This document shows, piece after piece, positions 18,200-27,276 of a stretch of 64,000 bases of DNA. Position 1 is the first letter of the stretch, and the number at the start of each line of letters is the position of its first letter. The stretch covers positions 1,161,691 through 1,225,690 of the forward strand of contig NZ_JAIZZH010000001.1 in assembly GCF_020421205.1 (NCBI RefSeq). Direction: 5' to 3'. Made by a program: the position numbers and the translations under genes. The notes under the pieces were generated by a model. The model was not told where the DNA came from. It worked only from the letters and a program-made list of their open reading frames with translations, and made no database searches. Source of the DNA: Hymenobacter pini. Lineage in GTDB: Bacteria > Bacteroidota > Bacteroidia > Cytophagales > Hymenobacteraceae.

Positions 18200-18269
18200 A
18201 ATGCGTACATGGGTGAATGAGCATAAGAGGGCCTTTAACTCATTTTGCTCATTCACCCATATACGCATT
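18200..18269. repeat. intergenic inverted repeat between serC-like gene and marC
   Basis: Arms 18200-18223 and 18246-18269 match at 23 of 24 positions (GTGAATGAGCA core) around a 22-base spacer. The right arm ends four bases before the stop codon of the upstream gene. Confidence 0.9.
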
Positions 18270-18273
18270 GATT

Positions 18274-19341
18274 TTAGGCAAATTCCCGGGCAAAAAACTG
18301 CACCAGCTGCTCGAAGGCGGCGTCGGGAATGGCGGGAAAGTTGGCAATGCGTAGGCTGGAGGGCTTCCAGTTGCCGTAGCCGCTGCCCAGTTGCAGCCCC
18401 TGCGCCAGGGCCCGGCGCTTCACTTCATCGATGAGGGCCGGAGCCCCCTGCAGGCCGATAACCGTAGTAGAGCGGGTTTCGGGGTTGCTGACGAGGGGCG
18501 TGAGCTGGGTGGCCTGGTCGAAGTAGTCGTAGAGCTTGGTGGCGCGGTCCTGCAGGTGCTGGTGTACCTGCTTGATGGCCGGGCGGTCGGCCAGGCTGCG
18601 GCTCAGTAGGTAGATACCCAGCACATTGGGCGTGTGGGTGGTCTGGAAGTTGAGCATCTTCTCGTACTGCGCCGTGAGCGAGTTGTAGTGGCTCCGCTCG
18701 TTCACGCGGCGCAGGCGCTCCACGGCCCGCGGCGAGAGGAACATCACCGACAGGCCCGCCGGCAGCCCGAAGCATTTCTGCACCGAGGCATACCACACAT
18801 CGGCTTTGATGTACTTGAGCTGAATACCCGCCATTGACGAGGTGGCGTCAACGGCCAGCAGCGCATTGGAGGGCAGTCGGTTGTAGATGTTCAGTACCAC
18901 GCCGTCGCGCAGCTGGGTTGCGTTGCTGGTTTCGTTCTGGGTGATGCACACCAAGTCCGTCTGCTCGTCGAGGCCGGGCAGGTTTTGCGCGTCGGGCACC
19001 TCATCAATGCCGAACTGCAACCCCGTGGTGGCCGGGCGCAGAGCTTTGGCATACTCGTACCACTTCTCGCCGAATGCGCCGCTGTACAGGTGGAAGCTCT
19101 TGGTGGGCGTAAGGCTCTGGGCCAGCACTTCCCAGCACTCGGTGGCCGAGCTCATGAAGAACACGGTGTAGTCTTGAGGTACGTTGAGCTTGTTTTTGAG
19201 CTCCTGCACGGTTTGGCGCATCAGCTGTACAAACCGCTCGCCGCGGTGCGGGGCCGAGAGCCAGCCCTCATCGAATGCATCCTGCAGATAGCGGCGTACC
19301 TGCGGGTACACCTGAGAAGGGCCAGGGTTGAACGTATACAT
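18274..19341 (-). CDS. serC: phosphoserine aminotransferase-like class V aminotransferase
   Basis: PLP enzyme of 355 residues, fold type I, aminotransferase class V. It opens YTFNPGPSQVYPQV, as expected for SerC-type enzymes. The PLP lysine lies in ASVQKCFGLPAG and the cofactor aspartate in AVDATSSMAG. The family converts 3-phosphohydroxypyruvate to phosphoserine in serine synthesis; alanine-glyoxylate or serine-pyruvate activity is an alternative. No serA or serB is adjacent. The promoter has both a -7 (TACTTTTG) and a TTG -33 element with a palindrome between them. Confidence 0.85.
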   Translation of the reverse strand: MYTFNPGPSQVYPQVRRYLQDAFDEGWLSAPHRGERFVQLMRQTVQELKNKLNVPQDYTVFFMSSATECWEVLAQSLTPTKSFHLYSGAFGEKWYEYAKALRPATTGLQFGIDEVPDAQNLPGLDEQTDLVCITQNETSNATQLRDGVVLNIYNRLPSNALLAVDATSSMAGIQLKYIKADVWYASVQKCFGLPAGLSVMFLSPRAVERLRRVNERSHYNSLTAQYEKMLNFQTTHTPNVLGIYLLSRSLADRPAIKQVHQHLQDRATKLYDYFDQATQLTPLVSNPETRSTTVIGLQGAPALIDEVKRRALAQGLQLGSGYGNWKPSSLRIANFPAIPDAAFEQLVQFFAREFA

Positions 19342-19373
19342 AGGTTGGAAAGGCTAGGAGGAAGAACGAGTGG

Positions 19374-19407
19374 CAAAAGTAGCACACGTGGTAGCTTGTG
19401 CTACCAA
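19374..19407 (-). promoter_or_regulatory. promoter of the serC-like gene
   Basis: The -7 element TACTTTTG (19374-19381) and a TTG (19405-19407) are 23 bases apart on the minus strand, close to the Bacteroidota arrangement. The ATG is 33 bases downstream. Confidence 0.6.
19389..19406. promoter_or_regulatory. candidate operator palindrome in the serC-like promoter
   Basis: TGGTAGC-TTGT-GCTACCA is a perfect 7-base dyad lying between the -33 and -7 elements. A dimeric repressor bound here would block the promoter. No regulator gene adjoins it. Confidence 0.45.
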
Positions 19408-19483
19408 CTGCTAAAACTGTTCGGGTGGGAAAAGACAACGTGCAATAGTCCGGAACGGATACACGCTACCTCTTATACTGGTG

Positions 19484-19930
19484 CTACACCTTAAACCCAA
19501 CGCGCTTGGGGCGCTGCCCATCGAAGTAGTGCAGGGCCAGCTTGTAGCTGTCGAGCTTGAAGCCGCTGATGCTGCCGATGCAGTTGCGGCCCAGCAGGCT
19601 TTTCTGGCGGAACTCCTCGCGGGCGTGCAGGTTGCTCAGGTGCACCTCCACCACGGGCGTGCCAATGGCGGCCACGGCATCGGCCAAGGCTACGCTGGTG
19701 TGGGTGTAGCCGCCGGCGTTGAGCACAATGCCGTGGTAGCTGAAGCCCACTTCGTGGAGCTTGTCAATCAGCTCGCCCTCGTGGTTGCTCTGGAAATACT
19801 CCAGCTCCAGGTTGGGGAAGGCTTCGCGCAGCTCAGGCAGGTAGTCCTCAAACGAGCGGGTACCGTAGATGCCCGGCTCGCGGCGGCCCAGCAGGTTGAG
19901 GTTGGGGCCATTTATCAGCAGAATTTTCAT
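19484..19930 (-). CDS. aroQ: type II 3-dehydroquinate dehydratase
   Basis: 148 residues, the usual length for type II dehydroquinase, which dehydrates 3-dehydroquinate to 3-dehydroshikimate as a dodecamer in the shikimate pathway. Visible signatures: INGPNLNLLGRREPGIYG with the catalytic tyrosine Y22 and nearby arginine; the NAGGYTHTSVAL substrate loop; and the catalytic histidine region VEVHLSNLHAREEFR. Lies alone on the minus strand, downstream of no obvious partner, and divergent from xerD. Confidence 0.97.
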   Translation of the reverse strand: MKILLINGPNLNLLGRREPGIYGTRSFEDYLPELREAFPNLELEYFQSNHEGELIDKLHEVGFSYHGIVLNAGGYTHTSVALADAVAAIGTPVVEVHLSNLHAREEFRQKSLLGRNCIGSISGFKLDSYKLALHYFDGQRPKRVGFKV

Positions 19931-19994
19931 GGTAGAGCGTAGAGGTTAGTGCCGGGTGCCTGGAAAATAGTAGGGCAGACCGAAGGCAGAGTGT

Positions 19995-20028
19995 GTAGCT
20001 TGCGGAGGAAGCTGCTGCCGCAAGCTAC
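19995..20028. repeat. small hairpin between aroQ and xerD
   Basis: GTAGCTTGCGG and its exact complement form an 11-base stem around a 12-base loop, in the divergent region that should hold the aroQ and xerD promoters. A second, weaker GTAAAGC/GCTTTAC stem follows at about 20042-20067. Confidence 0.6.
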
Positions 20029-20124
20029 GGCTGCCGCGCAAGTAAAGCGAAGTTTTACCTGCTTTACAGGAGCATTTGCCCGTGTGCCAAGCACTGGGCA
20101 CCAACAACCAAGCACCACCCCAAT

Positions 20125-21027
20125 ATGTCCACCTGGACCATCACCATAAAACAATTTGCTGGTTACCTGCAGCTGGAAAAGTCCTTGTCGCCGAACTCCG
20201 TGGATGCCTACGTGCGCGACGTGGAGAAACTGCGCCAATACCTGGAGCTGGAAAAGCTGCCGGCCTCGCCCCAGCAGGTAACCACCCGCATTCTGCGCGA
20301 CTTCCTGACCTGGCTGGGCAGCCTGGGTATGGAGGCTACCTCGCAGGCCCGCACGCTGTCGGGCATCAAGGCCTTCTACCGGTACCTCATCATGGAGGAC
20401 TTGCTCACCATTGACCCCACCGATACGCTGGACGCCCCCAAAACCGGTCGCAAGCTGCCCGATACGCTCAGCTACCCCGAAATTGAGCAGGTGCTAGGTG
20501 CCATCGACCTGGGCACCCCCGAAGGCACCCGCAACCGGGCCATGCTGGAGGTACTGTACAGCTCGGGCCTGCGCGTGAGTGAGCTAACGGGCCTGCGCCT
20601 CTCCAACCTGTTTGCCGATCAGGGCTTTGTGCGCGTGACGGGCAAAGGCAATAAGGAGCGGCTAGTGCCCATTGGGCGTGATGCGCTGAAACACCTGGGC
20701 TTCTACCTGCAGGGGGTACGCGCCCACCTCGACATCAAGCCCGGCCACGAGGATACAATTTTCCTGAACAAGCGGGGCTCGGGCCTTTCGCGGGTGATGG
20801 TGTTCAACATTATTAAAAGCGCGGCGGCGGCGGCAGGTATTCAGAAAAGCATTAGCCCCCACACCTTCCGGCACTCCTTTGCCACCCACCTTATCGAGGG
20901 CGGGGCTGATTTGCGGGCGGTGCAGGAAATGCTGGGCCACGAGAGTATCACCACCACTGAAATCTACACCCACCTGGACCGGGACTACCTGCGCCAGATT
21001 ATCACGGAGTTTCACCCGCGCAGCTAG
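20125..21027 (+). CDS. xerD: tyrosine recombinase XerD/XerC
   Basis: Site-specific recombinase of 300 residues, typical for Xer proteins that resolve chromosome dimers at dif with FtsK. Residues 1-90 form the SAM-like core-binding domain (TIKQFAGYLQLEKSLSPNSVDAY). The catalytic set is complete: R150 (SSGLRVSEL), K174 (GKGNKERLVP), H246 and R249 (HTFRHSFATH), H272 (LGHESITTT) and nucleophile Y281 (EIYTHLD). I favour XerD from the motif spacing, though XerC cannot be excluded. Not linked to a mobile element. ftsK lies about 2.4 kb downstream. Confidence 0.93.
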   Translation: MSTWTITIKQFAGYLQLEKSLSPNSVDAYVRDVEKLRQYLELEKLPASPQQVTTRILRDFLTWLGSLGMEATSQARTLSGIKAFYRYLIMEDLLTIDPTDTLDAPKTGRKLPDTLSYPEIEQVLGAIDLGTPEGTRNRAMLEVLYSSGLRVSELTGLRLSNLFADQGFVRVTGKGNKERLVPIGRDALKHLGFYLQGVRAHLDIKPGHEDTIFLNKRGSGLSRVMVFNIIKSAAAAAGIQKSISPHTFRHSFATHLIEGGADLRAVQEMLGHESITTTEIYTHLDRDYLRQIITEFHPRS

Positions 21028-21036
21028 CGCAGGGCC

Positions 21037-21462
21037 TTACTCATGTTGCTGCTCCTGGCAGCTGCTGAGCCACTCCACGGCTTCCGGCGCGTTGTCGAAT
21101 AGCTGAATTTCAAATGCGTTGAACAGCATGTGCAAAGGGGTAGCTGTGAAGGAGGTAGCGAAATTGTTGGCCCGGGTAACGTGCGCCACGTAGCGCAGCC
21201 CGGCCTGGGCAGCGGCCGGTCCCCATTCGTGCGTCAGCCAGTACATTGAGTCAAACCAGGGGCCTTCCAACCGGCTGTTGTCGTTGAGCAGATAGGGGCA
21301 GTGAAATTCGTTCAGCATCTCCAGGCTGGCCGTGCCGCCCTGATGAGCCAGGTCGGGGCTCACGTAGCCTTGCCAAACGGTGTGCAGCCACTGGCTCTCG
21401 GGGTAGTAGGAGATCTTACAATACACCGAATTGTCGGGCGTGCGGAGGAGGCGTTGGTTCAT
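21037..21462 (-). CDS. hypothetical protein, STAS/SEC14-like size
   Basis: 141 residues from the ATG at 21462. No signal peptide or membrane segment. It begins VYCKISYYPESQWLHTVWQGYVS and has a mixed alpha/beta pattern with a late IQLFDNAPEAVEWLSS, which recalls the SpoIIAA/STAS-like stand-alone proteins of Bacteroidota (a query strand, then an aspartate followed by an EAVEWL helix). That likeness is an inference. Ends nine bases from the xerD stop on the opposite strand. Confidence 0.7.
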   Translation of the reverse strand: MNQRLLRTPDNSVYCKISYYPESQWLHTVWQGYVSPDLAHQGGTASLEMLNEFHCPYLLNDNSRLEGPWFDSMYWLTHEWGPAAAQAGLRYVAHVTRANNFATSFTATPLHMLFNAFEIQLFDNAPEAVEWLSSCQEQQHE

Positions 21463-21534
21463 AGCGGCAGATAGGACAAGGACAATTCTGTTCAACGCAC
21501 AAGCGCGCCACAGGGATGCTGTTGAGGCAACGAG

Positions 21535-21542
21535 TATTTTTG
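21535..21542 (+). promoter_or_regulatory. Bacteroidota -7 promoter element
   Basis: TATTTTTG, 24 bases upstream of the ATG of the membrane-protein gene at 21567. No clear -33 TTG at the right distance. Confidence 0.45.
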
Positions 21543-21566
21543 CCGGCTCTTCGCTGATTTTATCCT

Positions 21567-23300
21567 ATGCCTGCTTTCGGGTCTGTTCGTGCCTTGCCCT
21601 TTCGGGCGGTCCGGCCGCTGTGGTGGGCCGTGCTGGTTTTGCTGCTGCTCAGCGCCGCGTACGTGGCCCCCGCCGGCCGTACCTACATTCTCATTGATGA
21701 CAACCTGGATACGGAACTGGCCGTGCCCTACGTGCTGGTGCAGGAAGGCAAGGCCCTGGACTATAGCCCCGGCACCGAGGTTGCACGCCTGCTAGAGGGC
21801 ATACCCCGCAATGCGCTCCGGCCGGGGCTGCAGCCGCTGGTGGGGCTAATGGCCGTGCTGCCGCCGCTGCCGGCCTATTTGCTACATGAACTGCTGGTGC
21901 GGTTGGCCGGCTTGCTGGGAATGTACGCGTTGCTGCGCCGCTACTGGCTCCGGCAACCGGCCTCCGCGGCGGATTGTGCCGGTTTGGCGCTGGCTTGGGC
22001 CGTGTTGCCTACCTACACCGCCTATGGCCTTTCTGTGCTGGGCCAGCCGTGGGTAGTGTGGGCCCTGCTGAACCTGCGTGCCCGGCGGCAGATAGGGCTC
22101 AGTTTTGCCGCGTTGGCAGGCTTCGCCTTGTGGTCGAGCCTGGTGCTGGCGGGCGTATTTGTGCTGGGAGCAGGGGGTGTGGCAATACTGGCTGACGCAG
22201 TACGTACCCGGCGTGTTGGCTGGTACCCCGTGCTCGGATTGGTGGTGATGAGCGGGGCCTATCTGGTGGTAGAATATCCGCTGGTATCATCATTGCTGGT
22301 TCAGCGACAGTTCGTCCCCCACCGCCTCGAGTTTGATTTTGCCCGTTTAGCACCGGGTGGGGTAGGGGCGGGGCTGGCAGGGGCGGTACGCTATTTTCTG
22401 CTGGGGCAGTACCACGCCGGGTTATTTGCGCGGGTGGTGCCACTGCTGGCGGCCGGCTTGGCGGTGGGGCTGAGCCGCGGAGCCGGCGTAAGCCAGCTTC
22501 GGCGGCAGCTGGTGAGTATACTGCTTGTGCTGGGTGCCGCGGCGCTGTTCTGTGGCTTTTATCCGCAGTTGGTGGGCGTGGCCCAGCGGTCAGTGCCCGC
22601 ATTGGCGGCGTTCAATCTTTCCCGTATTCATTTCCTCACGCCATTGGCCTGGTTTGGGGTGTTGGTGTTGAGCCTGCAGTATCTGTCAACCGGTCGGGTA
22701 GCCGGGGTGCTAATCGGGCTACAGCTGCTGGTGGGGCTAGGCATGAATACCGAGTGGACGCTGAATGTGCGCCACCTGCTGGGCCGCCTGCCCGCCTCCG
22801 AGCCTACTTACGCTGCTTTTGTGGCGCCTAATCTGTTCCAAGAAGTGCAACGGGACATTCTGGCCCGAACCGGGCAAGCCCCAGCCGACTACCGAGTGGC
22901 GTGCCTGGGGCTGCCGCCGGCCGTGGCTTCGCTCAACAACTTCTACACCCTGGATGCCTACCTGAACAATTACCCACTGACATACAAGCACGCCTTCCGC
23001 CCCATTATTGCCGGCGAGCTGGCTAAAAGCCCCGAGCTAGCGGCGTATTTCGATGCCTGGGGCAACCGGTGCTATTTGTTTTCGGCGGAGTTGGGCAAGA
23101 ATTTCCGGGTAGCGTCGTTACCCGGCCGCACGGTGCAGCGTTGGGCCTTCAACGCGGCCGCTTTCCGGCAGCTGGGCGGGCGCTACGTGGTGTCGGCGGT
23201 GCGGCTGGCGGGGCCCCAGGAAAGTGGGCTGCGGCAGTTTGGGCACTATGCCCGGCCAGGCGCATACTGGCAGCTGTGGGTGTACGAGGTGCAGCAGTAA
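21567..23300 (+). CDS. polytopic membrane protein, DUF6044/YkoS-like
   Basis: 577 residues with about 12 hydrophobic helices, then a soluble C-terminal region (about 430-577). Just after the first helix lies a loop with YILIDDNLDTELAVPYVL, whose DDNLD resembles the acidic loop of GT-C glycosyltransferases and of DUF6044 (YkoS) proteins. A later NLSRIHFLTPLAWF fits the same family. It may use a lipid-linked sugar, but no polysaccharide genes are adjacent and the assignment is by recall. No signal for a different fold. Confidence 0.65.
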   Translation: MPAFGSVRALPFRAVRPLWWAVLVLLLLSAAYVAPAGRTYILIDDNLDTELAVPYVLVQEGKALDYSPGTEVARLLEGIPRNALRPGLQPLVGLMAVLPPLPAYLLHELLVRLAGLLGMYALLRRYWLRQPASAADCAGLALAWAVLPTYTAYGLSVLGQPWVVWALLNLRARRQIGLSFAALAGFALWSSLVLAGVFVLGAGGVAILADAVRTRRVGWYPVLGLVVMSGAYLVVEYPLVSSLLVQRQFVPHRLEFDFARLAPGGVGAGLAGAVRYFLLGQYHAGLFARVVPLLAAGLAVGLSRGAGVSQLRRQLVSILLVLGAAALFCGFYPQLVGVAQRSVPALAAFNLSRIHFLTPLAWFGVLVLSLQYLSTGRVAGVLIGLQLLVGLGMNTEWTLNVRHLLGRLPASEPTYAAFVAPNLFQEVQRDILARTGQAPADYRVACLGLPPAVASLNNFYTLDAYLNNYPLTYKHAFRPIIAGELAKSPELAAYFDAWGNRCYLFSAELGKNFRVASLPGRTVQRWAFNAAAFRQLGGRYVVSAVRLAGPQESGLRQFGHYARPGAYWQLWVYEVQQ

Positions 23301-23443
23301 CGCTGGCCCGCTGGCAATGAGGCTGCTCCGGTTGTGGGACTGTCCTGCGCCGCTGGCGGGATGGGGTAGCAGGCCAGGGCAGAGCACAAAAATACAGTGG
23401 CCTCCTCCCGGTACTGGGCAGTTACTCATTCATTGATTATGCC

Positions 23444-23451
23444 TAGATTTG
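23444..23451 (+). promoter_or_regulatory. Bacteroidota -7 promoter element for ftsK
   Basis: TAGATTTG, 19 bases upstream of the ftsK ATG at 23471. The -33 region shows no convincing TTG. Confidence 0.45.
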
Positions 23452-23470
23452 GTCTTTGGCGTGTATTCTG

Positions 23471-26425
23471 ATGGCTAAAAATACCTACAAGCAACAACCC
23501 GACTCTGTAACGAGCCGCTCCAACGAGCCCCGCCCCGTTGCCGAGCCCAAAGCGGCGCGTAATCAGCCGCGTGCGGCTGCCGAGCCTGGCCGGGAAACCC
23601 GCCGGAACGAGCCCCGCACGGCGGCTCCCAAGCCCCCCCGGAAACCCGTGAAGCTGCCGGCCCTGAAACTGGGCGGGCTGTTCGACTTTCTGCGTGACCG
23701 GCGGTTCCAGCTGTTTCTGGGCTTCTTCTTTCTGATTGGCTCCATTTACCTCACCATTGCTTTCATTTCCTTCCTGTTCACGGGCCACGCCGACCAAAGC
23801 GTGACCGAAAATGTGGGTGGTGCCTCCATCAACCAGGCTGGGCAGGAAACCAGCAACTGGCTGGGGTTATTGGGTGCCCTCACGGCTCAGTTTCTGATTC
23901 AAAATGGGTTTGGGGTAGCAGCCTTTGCGGCTATTCCCATCGTGTTTTTCCTGGGGTACAAGATTGTATTCCGCCGGGCCGGGGTATCGTTCACGTACGT
24001 GCTGGCCCTGTGCCTCTTCATCATGGTGTGGCTGAGCGTGTTGCTGGGCTACGTGGTATTGAGCTTGCAGGGTCCCGGCGCCGACCCTTCGCTGGCGCAC
24101 AGCCTTGATTTCCTGTGCGGCCGGGTTGGCTACGAAACGGCTTTCTTCCTAGATAGCCTCATTGGCTGGGGCACGGTGCTGCTGCTGGCCTTCGCCCTGA
24201 TTTCCTTCGTGGTGTTCTTCTTCAACGTTACCAGCCTCAACCTCAACCTGAGCCGGGGTGCCGATGATGAGGACCTGGACGCGCAGCCTGAGGTACCCGT
24301 GGCCGCCGTCCGCACCCCCGAGCCAGCGCCCTGGACCGATGATGAGCCCGAAGAAGAACCTGCTCTTAGTATCACGTTGAAGCGGGTGGGCCCCCTGGTC
24401 GCGCAGCCTGAGCAGCCGGAGCCCGTGCAGCCCGAGCCAGTTCGTACCGGTTCGGTAGCATCTCCCGCCCGGCCAGCCGCGCCCAGTATCGGGGCCGATG
24501 TATTAGCTCCGGCCGCCGCGGCCGCTTCGGCTACGGTAGCAGCGGGCGGTATGGCGGCTTCGGCTGCTGCCGTTCCCCTGAGCGTGGCTGCCCCGTCGGT
24601 AGCGGCCGTTCCCGCTTCTGGGCCCAGCTTCTCCTTCGAAGTAGCTCCTGAAGAAACTGCCCGGCCGGCTGCGCCTGTGGCCTCCGCCAGCGTGCCCACA
24701 CCCTTGTCACTGGCTGATCTGGTAGACGACGATGCCCCGCTTTCCGCGCCAGTAGTGCCGGCTCCTGCGGCGGCTGCTCCGGTTGTGTCCGGGTTATCGT
24801 TTGAGGTGGAGGATGCTACTACCGGTCCGGCCGAGCTGGACCCCTCCGCCGGGGCTGATATGGCCGTAATTGCCGAGGAGGACGAGGAGGAAGAAGCCAT
24901 GCCCACCGGCGAGTACGATCCTACCCTCGACCTGCCCCGCTACCAGTACCCCACCCTGGAGTTGCTCAACGACTACGGCATAGCGAAGGCTCAGGTAACC
25001 AAGGAGGAGCTGGAAGCCAACAAGGACCGCATTGTGGAAACGCTGGGCCACTACGGCATCAACATTGCCAGCATCAAGGCCACCATCGGCCCCACCGTTA
25101 CGCTCTACGAAATCGTGCCCGACGCCGGGGTGCGCATCTCCAAAATCAAGAGCCTGGAAGATGATATTGCCCTGAGCCTCGCGGCCTTGGGTATCCGCAT
25201 CATTGCGCCCATTCCGGGCAAGGGTACCATCGGTATCGAGGTGCCGAACACCAAGAAGGAAATGGTGAGCATCCGCTCGGTATTCAACACCGACAAGTTC
25301 ATCAGCACTGAAATGGACCTGCCCATTGCCTTCGGGCGCACCATTACCAACGAGGTGTTTGTGGTGGACCTGGCCAAGATGCCGCACTTGCTGATGGCCG
25401 GGGCCACCGGTCAGGGTAAATCGGTGGGCCTGAACGTAATTCTGGCCTCCCTGCTCTATAAGCGCCACCCTTCGCAACTCAAGTTTGTGCTCGTCGACCC
25501 CAAGAAGGTAGAATTGAGCATCTTCAACAAGATTGAGCGCCATTTCCTGGCCAAGCTGCCCGAGTCGGAGGAGCCCATCATCACCGATACCAAGAAGGTG
25601 GTGAACACGCTCAACTCCTTGTGCATGGAGATGGACCGGCGCTACGACCTGCTGAAGGACGCCGGCTGCCGCAACCTCAAGGAGTACAACCGCAAGTTTG
25701 TGGAGCGCCGCCTCAACCCCAAGAAGGGCCACCGCTACATGCCCTTCATTGTGCTGGTGATTGACGAGCTGGCCGACCTGATGATGACGGCCGGCAAGGA
25801 GGTAGAAACGCCCATTGCCCGCTTGGCCCAGCTGGCCCGCGCTATCGGTATTCACCTGATTGTGGCCACCCAGCGCCCTTCTGTGAACGTAATTACGGGT
25901 ATCATCAAGGCCAACTTCCCCTGCCGGATTTCCTTTAAGGTGACCAGCAAAATCGACTCCCGCACTATTCTGGATGCTGGTGGGGCCGATCAGCTCATCG
26001 GCCAAGGCGACATGCTCATCTCGCAGGGCTCCGACATCATCCGGGTGCAGTGCGCCTTCATCGATACGCCCGAGGTAGACCGTCTCTGCGACTTCGTGGG
26101 TGAGCAGCAGGGTTACCCCAATGCCTACGAACTGCCCGAAGTACCCGGGGAAAGTGGCAGCGGTAACGGCGACGCCGACGAGTTTGACATGAGCGACCGG
26201 GACTCAATGTTTGAGGAGGCCGCCCGTGTAATTGTGCTGCACCAGCAGGGCAGCACCTCCCTCATCCAGCGCAAGCTCAAGCTGGGCTACAACCGCGCCG
26301 GCCGCCTCATCGACCAGTTGGAGCACGCCGGCATTGTGGGCCCGTTCGAGGGCAGCAAAGCCCGGGAAGTATTAATTCCGGACGAATACAGTTTGGAACA
26401 GTTGTTGAATAGCCTACCGAAGTAA
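23471..26425 (+). CDS. ftsK: DNA translocase FtsK/SpoIIIE
   Basis: 984 residues from the ATG at 23471; the frame is open five codons earlier without a better start. Order: basic Pro-rich leader (1-65), four transmembrane helices (about 75-250), an Ala/Pro/Val/Glu linker (about 265-480), then the alpha-beta motor (about 490-880) and a winged-helix gamma domain (about 905-980). Walker A is GATGQGKS (K650) and Walker B is VLVIDELAD (D765-E766). The gamma domain reads KOPS-type DNA motifs and activates XerD. It pumps chromosomal DNA across the division septum. Length and layout are normal for Bacteroidota FtsK. Confidence 0.96.
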   Translation: MAKNTYKQQPDSVTSRSNEPRPVAEPKAARNQPRAAAEPGRETRRNEPRTAAPKPPRKPVKLPALKLGGLFDFLRDRRFQLFLGFFFLIGSIYLTIAFISFLFTGHADQSVTENVGGASINQAGQETSNWLGLLGALTAQFLIQNGFGVAAFAAIPIVFFLGYKIVFRRAGVSFTYVLALCLFIMVWLSVLLGYVVLSLQGPGADPSLAHSLDFLCGRVGYETAFFLDSLIGWGTVLLLAFALISFVVFFFNVTSLNLNLSRGADDEDLDAQPEVPVAAVRTPEPAPWTDDEPEEEPALSITLKRVGPLVAQPEQPEPVQPEPVRTGSVASPARPAAPSIGADVLAPAAAAASATVAAGGMAASAAAVPLSVAAPSVAAVPASGPSFSFEVAPEETARPAAPVASASVPTPLSLADLVDDDAPLSAPVVPAPAAAAPVVSGLSFEVEDATTGPAELDPSAGADMAVIAEEDEEEEAMPTGEYDPTLDLPRYQYPTLELLNDYGIAKAQVTKEELEANKDRIVETLGHYGINIASIKATIGPTVTLYEIVPDAGVRISKIKSLEDDIALSLAALGIRIIAPIPGKGTIGIEVPNTKKEMVSIRSVFNTDKFISTEMDLPIAFGRTITNEVFVVDLAKMPHLLMAGATGQGKSVGLNVILASLLYKRHPSQLKFVLVDPKKVELSIFNKIERHFLAKLPESEEPIITDTKKVVNTLNSLCMEMDRRYDLLKDAGCRNLKEYNRKFVERRLNPKKGHRYMPFIVLVIDELADLMMTAGKEVETPIARLAQLARAIGIHLIVATQRPSVNVITGIIKANFPCRISFKVTSKIDSRTILDAGGADQLIGQGDMLISQGSDIIRVQCAFIDTPEVDRLCDFVGEQQGYPNAYELPEVPGESGSGNGDADEFDMSDRDSMFEEAARVIVLHQQGSTSLIQRKLKLGYNRAGRLIDQLEHAGIVGPFEGSKAREVLIPDEYSLEQLLNSLPK

Positions 26426-26543
26426 ACCAGGAAAATAGAACTTTGAGCCCGGAAATTGTTCTGCATAAGCTAATTCTCCGTTAAAGGATTTCTGAGCTCC
26501 GCATCTTGGTTATAGGCTCTCCAATTCACCACCATCTTTTGCA

Positions 26544-27188
26544 ATGAAAAAATATTTCGCCCTGCTTGCCCTGTCTGTTTCCCTCTCCTCGGTAGCAACG
26601 GCGCAGCAGGACCCCAAGGCCGGCAAGATTCTGGACCAGATGAGTGCCAAGTATCAGGCGATGAAAGCCTTCAAGGCCACCTTCACCCAGACGCTGGAAA
26701 ATGACGCCGCTAAGGTGAAAGAAAACCTGACCGGCGACATTACCGTGAGCGGCCAGAAGTTTCGGCTAAAAATGAGCGGCCAGGAGGTCATCAACAATGG
26801 CCAGACTATGTGGACGTACATGAAGTCGGAAAACGAGGTGAATATCTCCGACTACGAGCCGGAGGATCAGGAAATCAACCCTTCGCAGATTTATACCCTC
26901 TATAAAAAGGGCTACAAGTACGCCTATGTGCAGGAAGCCAAAGAGGGCGGCGAAGTGGTGGACGTAATTGAACTCTCGCCCGAGGACCGCAACAATCCAG
27001 TGTATAAAGTGCGCCTGAAAGTGGGTAAAACGGATAAAGCCGTGAAAAGCTGGCAGATGTTCAAGAAGAACGGCAACCGCTATACCTACCGCATTAGCAA
27101 GTTCCAGCCCAACATCCCGGTGGATGCCACCACTTTCAACTTCGATAAGAGCAAGTACAAAGGCGTAAAAGTGATTGACCTGCGCTAG
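26544..27188 (+). CDS. lolA: outer-membrane lipoprotein carrier LolA
   Basis: Periplasmic lipoprotein chaperone, 214 residues. The signal peptide (1-20) ends SSVATAQ. The mature protein has the LolA/LolB fold pattern: an N-terminal helix (GKILDQMSAKYQAMKAFKATFTQTL), repeated beta-hairpins, and NGQTMWTYMKSENEVNISDYEPEDQE. It should collect lipoproteins released by LolCDE and carry them through the periplasm. LolB is not present nearby, which is common in Bacteroidota. Directly follows ftsK (gap 118 bases), as often seen in this phylum, and ends at a strong terminator. Confidence 0.92.
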   Translation: MKKYFALLALSVSLSSVATAQQDPKAGKILDQMSAKYQAMKAFKATFTQTLENDAAKVKENLTGDITVSGQKFRLKMSGQEVINNGQTMWTYMKSENEVNISDYEPEDQEINPSQIYTLYKKGYKYAYVQEAKEGGEVVDVIELSPEDRNNPVYKVRLKVGKTDKAVKSWQMFKKNGNRYTYRISKFQPNIPVDATTFNFDKSKYKGVKVIDLR

Positions 27189-27211
27189 CGCGCACCGCAC
27201 TGCCGACGTAG

Positions 27212-27254
27212 CCGGCCCGCTTCTGCAGATTCAGCAGAGGCGGGCCGGTTTGTT
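27212..27254 (+). terminator. intrinsic terminator after lolA
   Basis: CCGGCCCGC pairs with GCGGGCCGG around an inner TCTGC/GCAGA stem, followed by a T-rich run (TTTGTTTT). Confidence 0.8.
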
Positions 27255-27276
27255 TTACATGATTAACTAAGCTTTT

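Noticed and set aside
20125..21027. integrase of a mobile element
   Set aside because: Length, lack of a tRNA or att site and intact Xer motifs fit the housekeeping recombinase.
24794..26005. 403-residue minus-strand frame
   Set aside because: Antisense to the ftsK motor domain; no recognisable fold.
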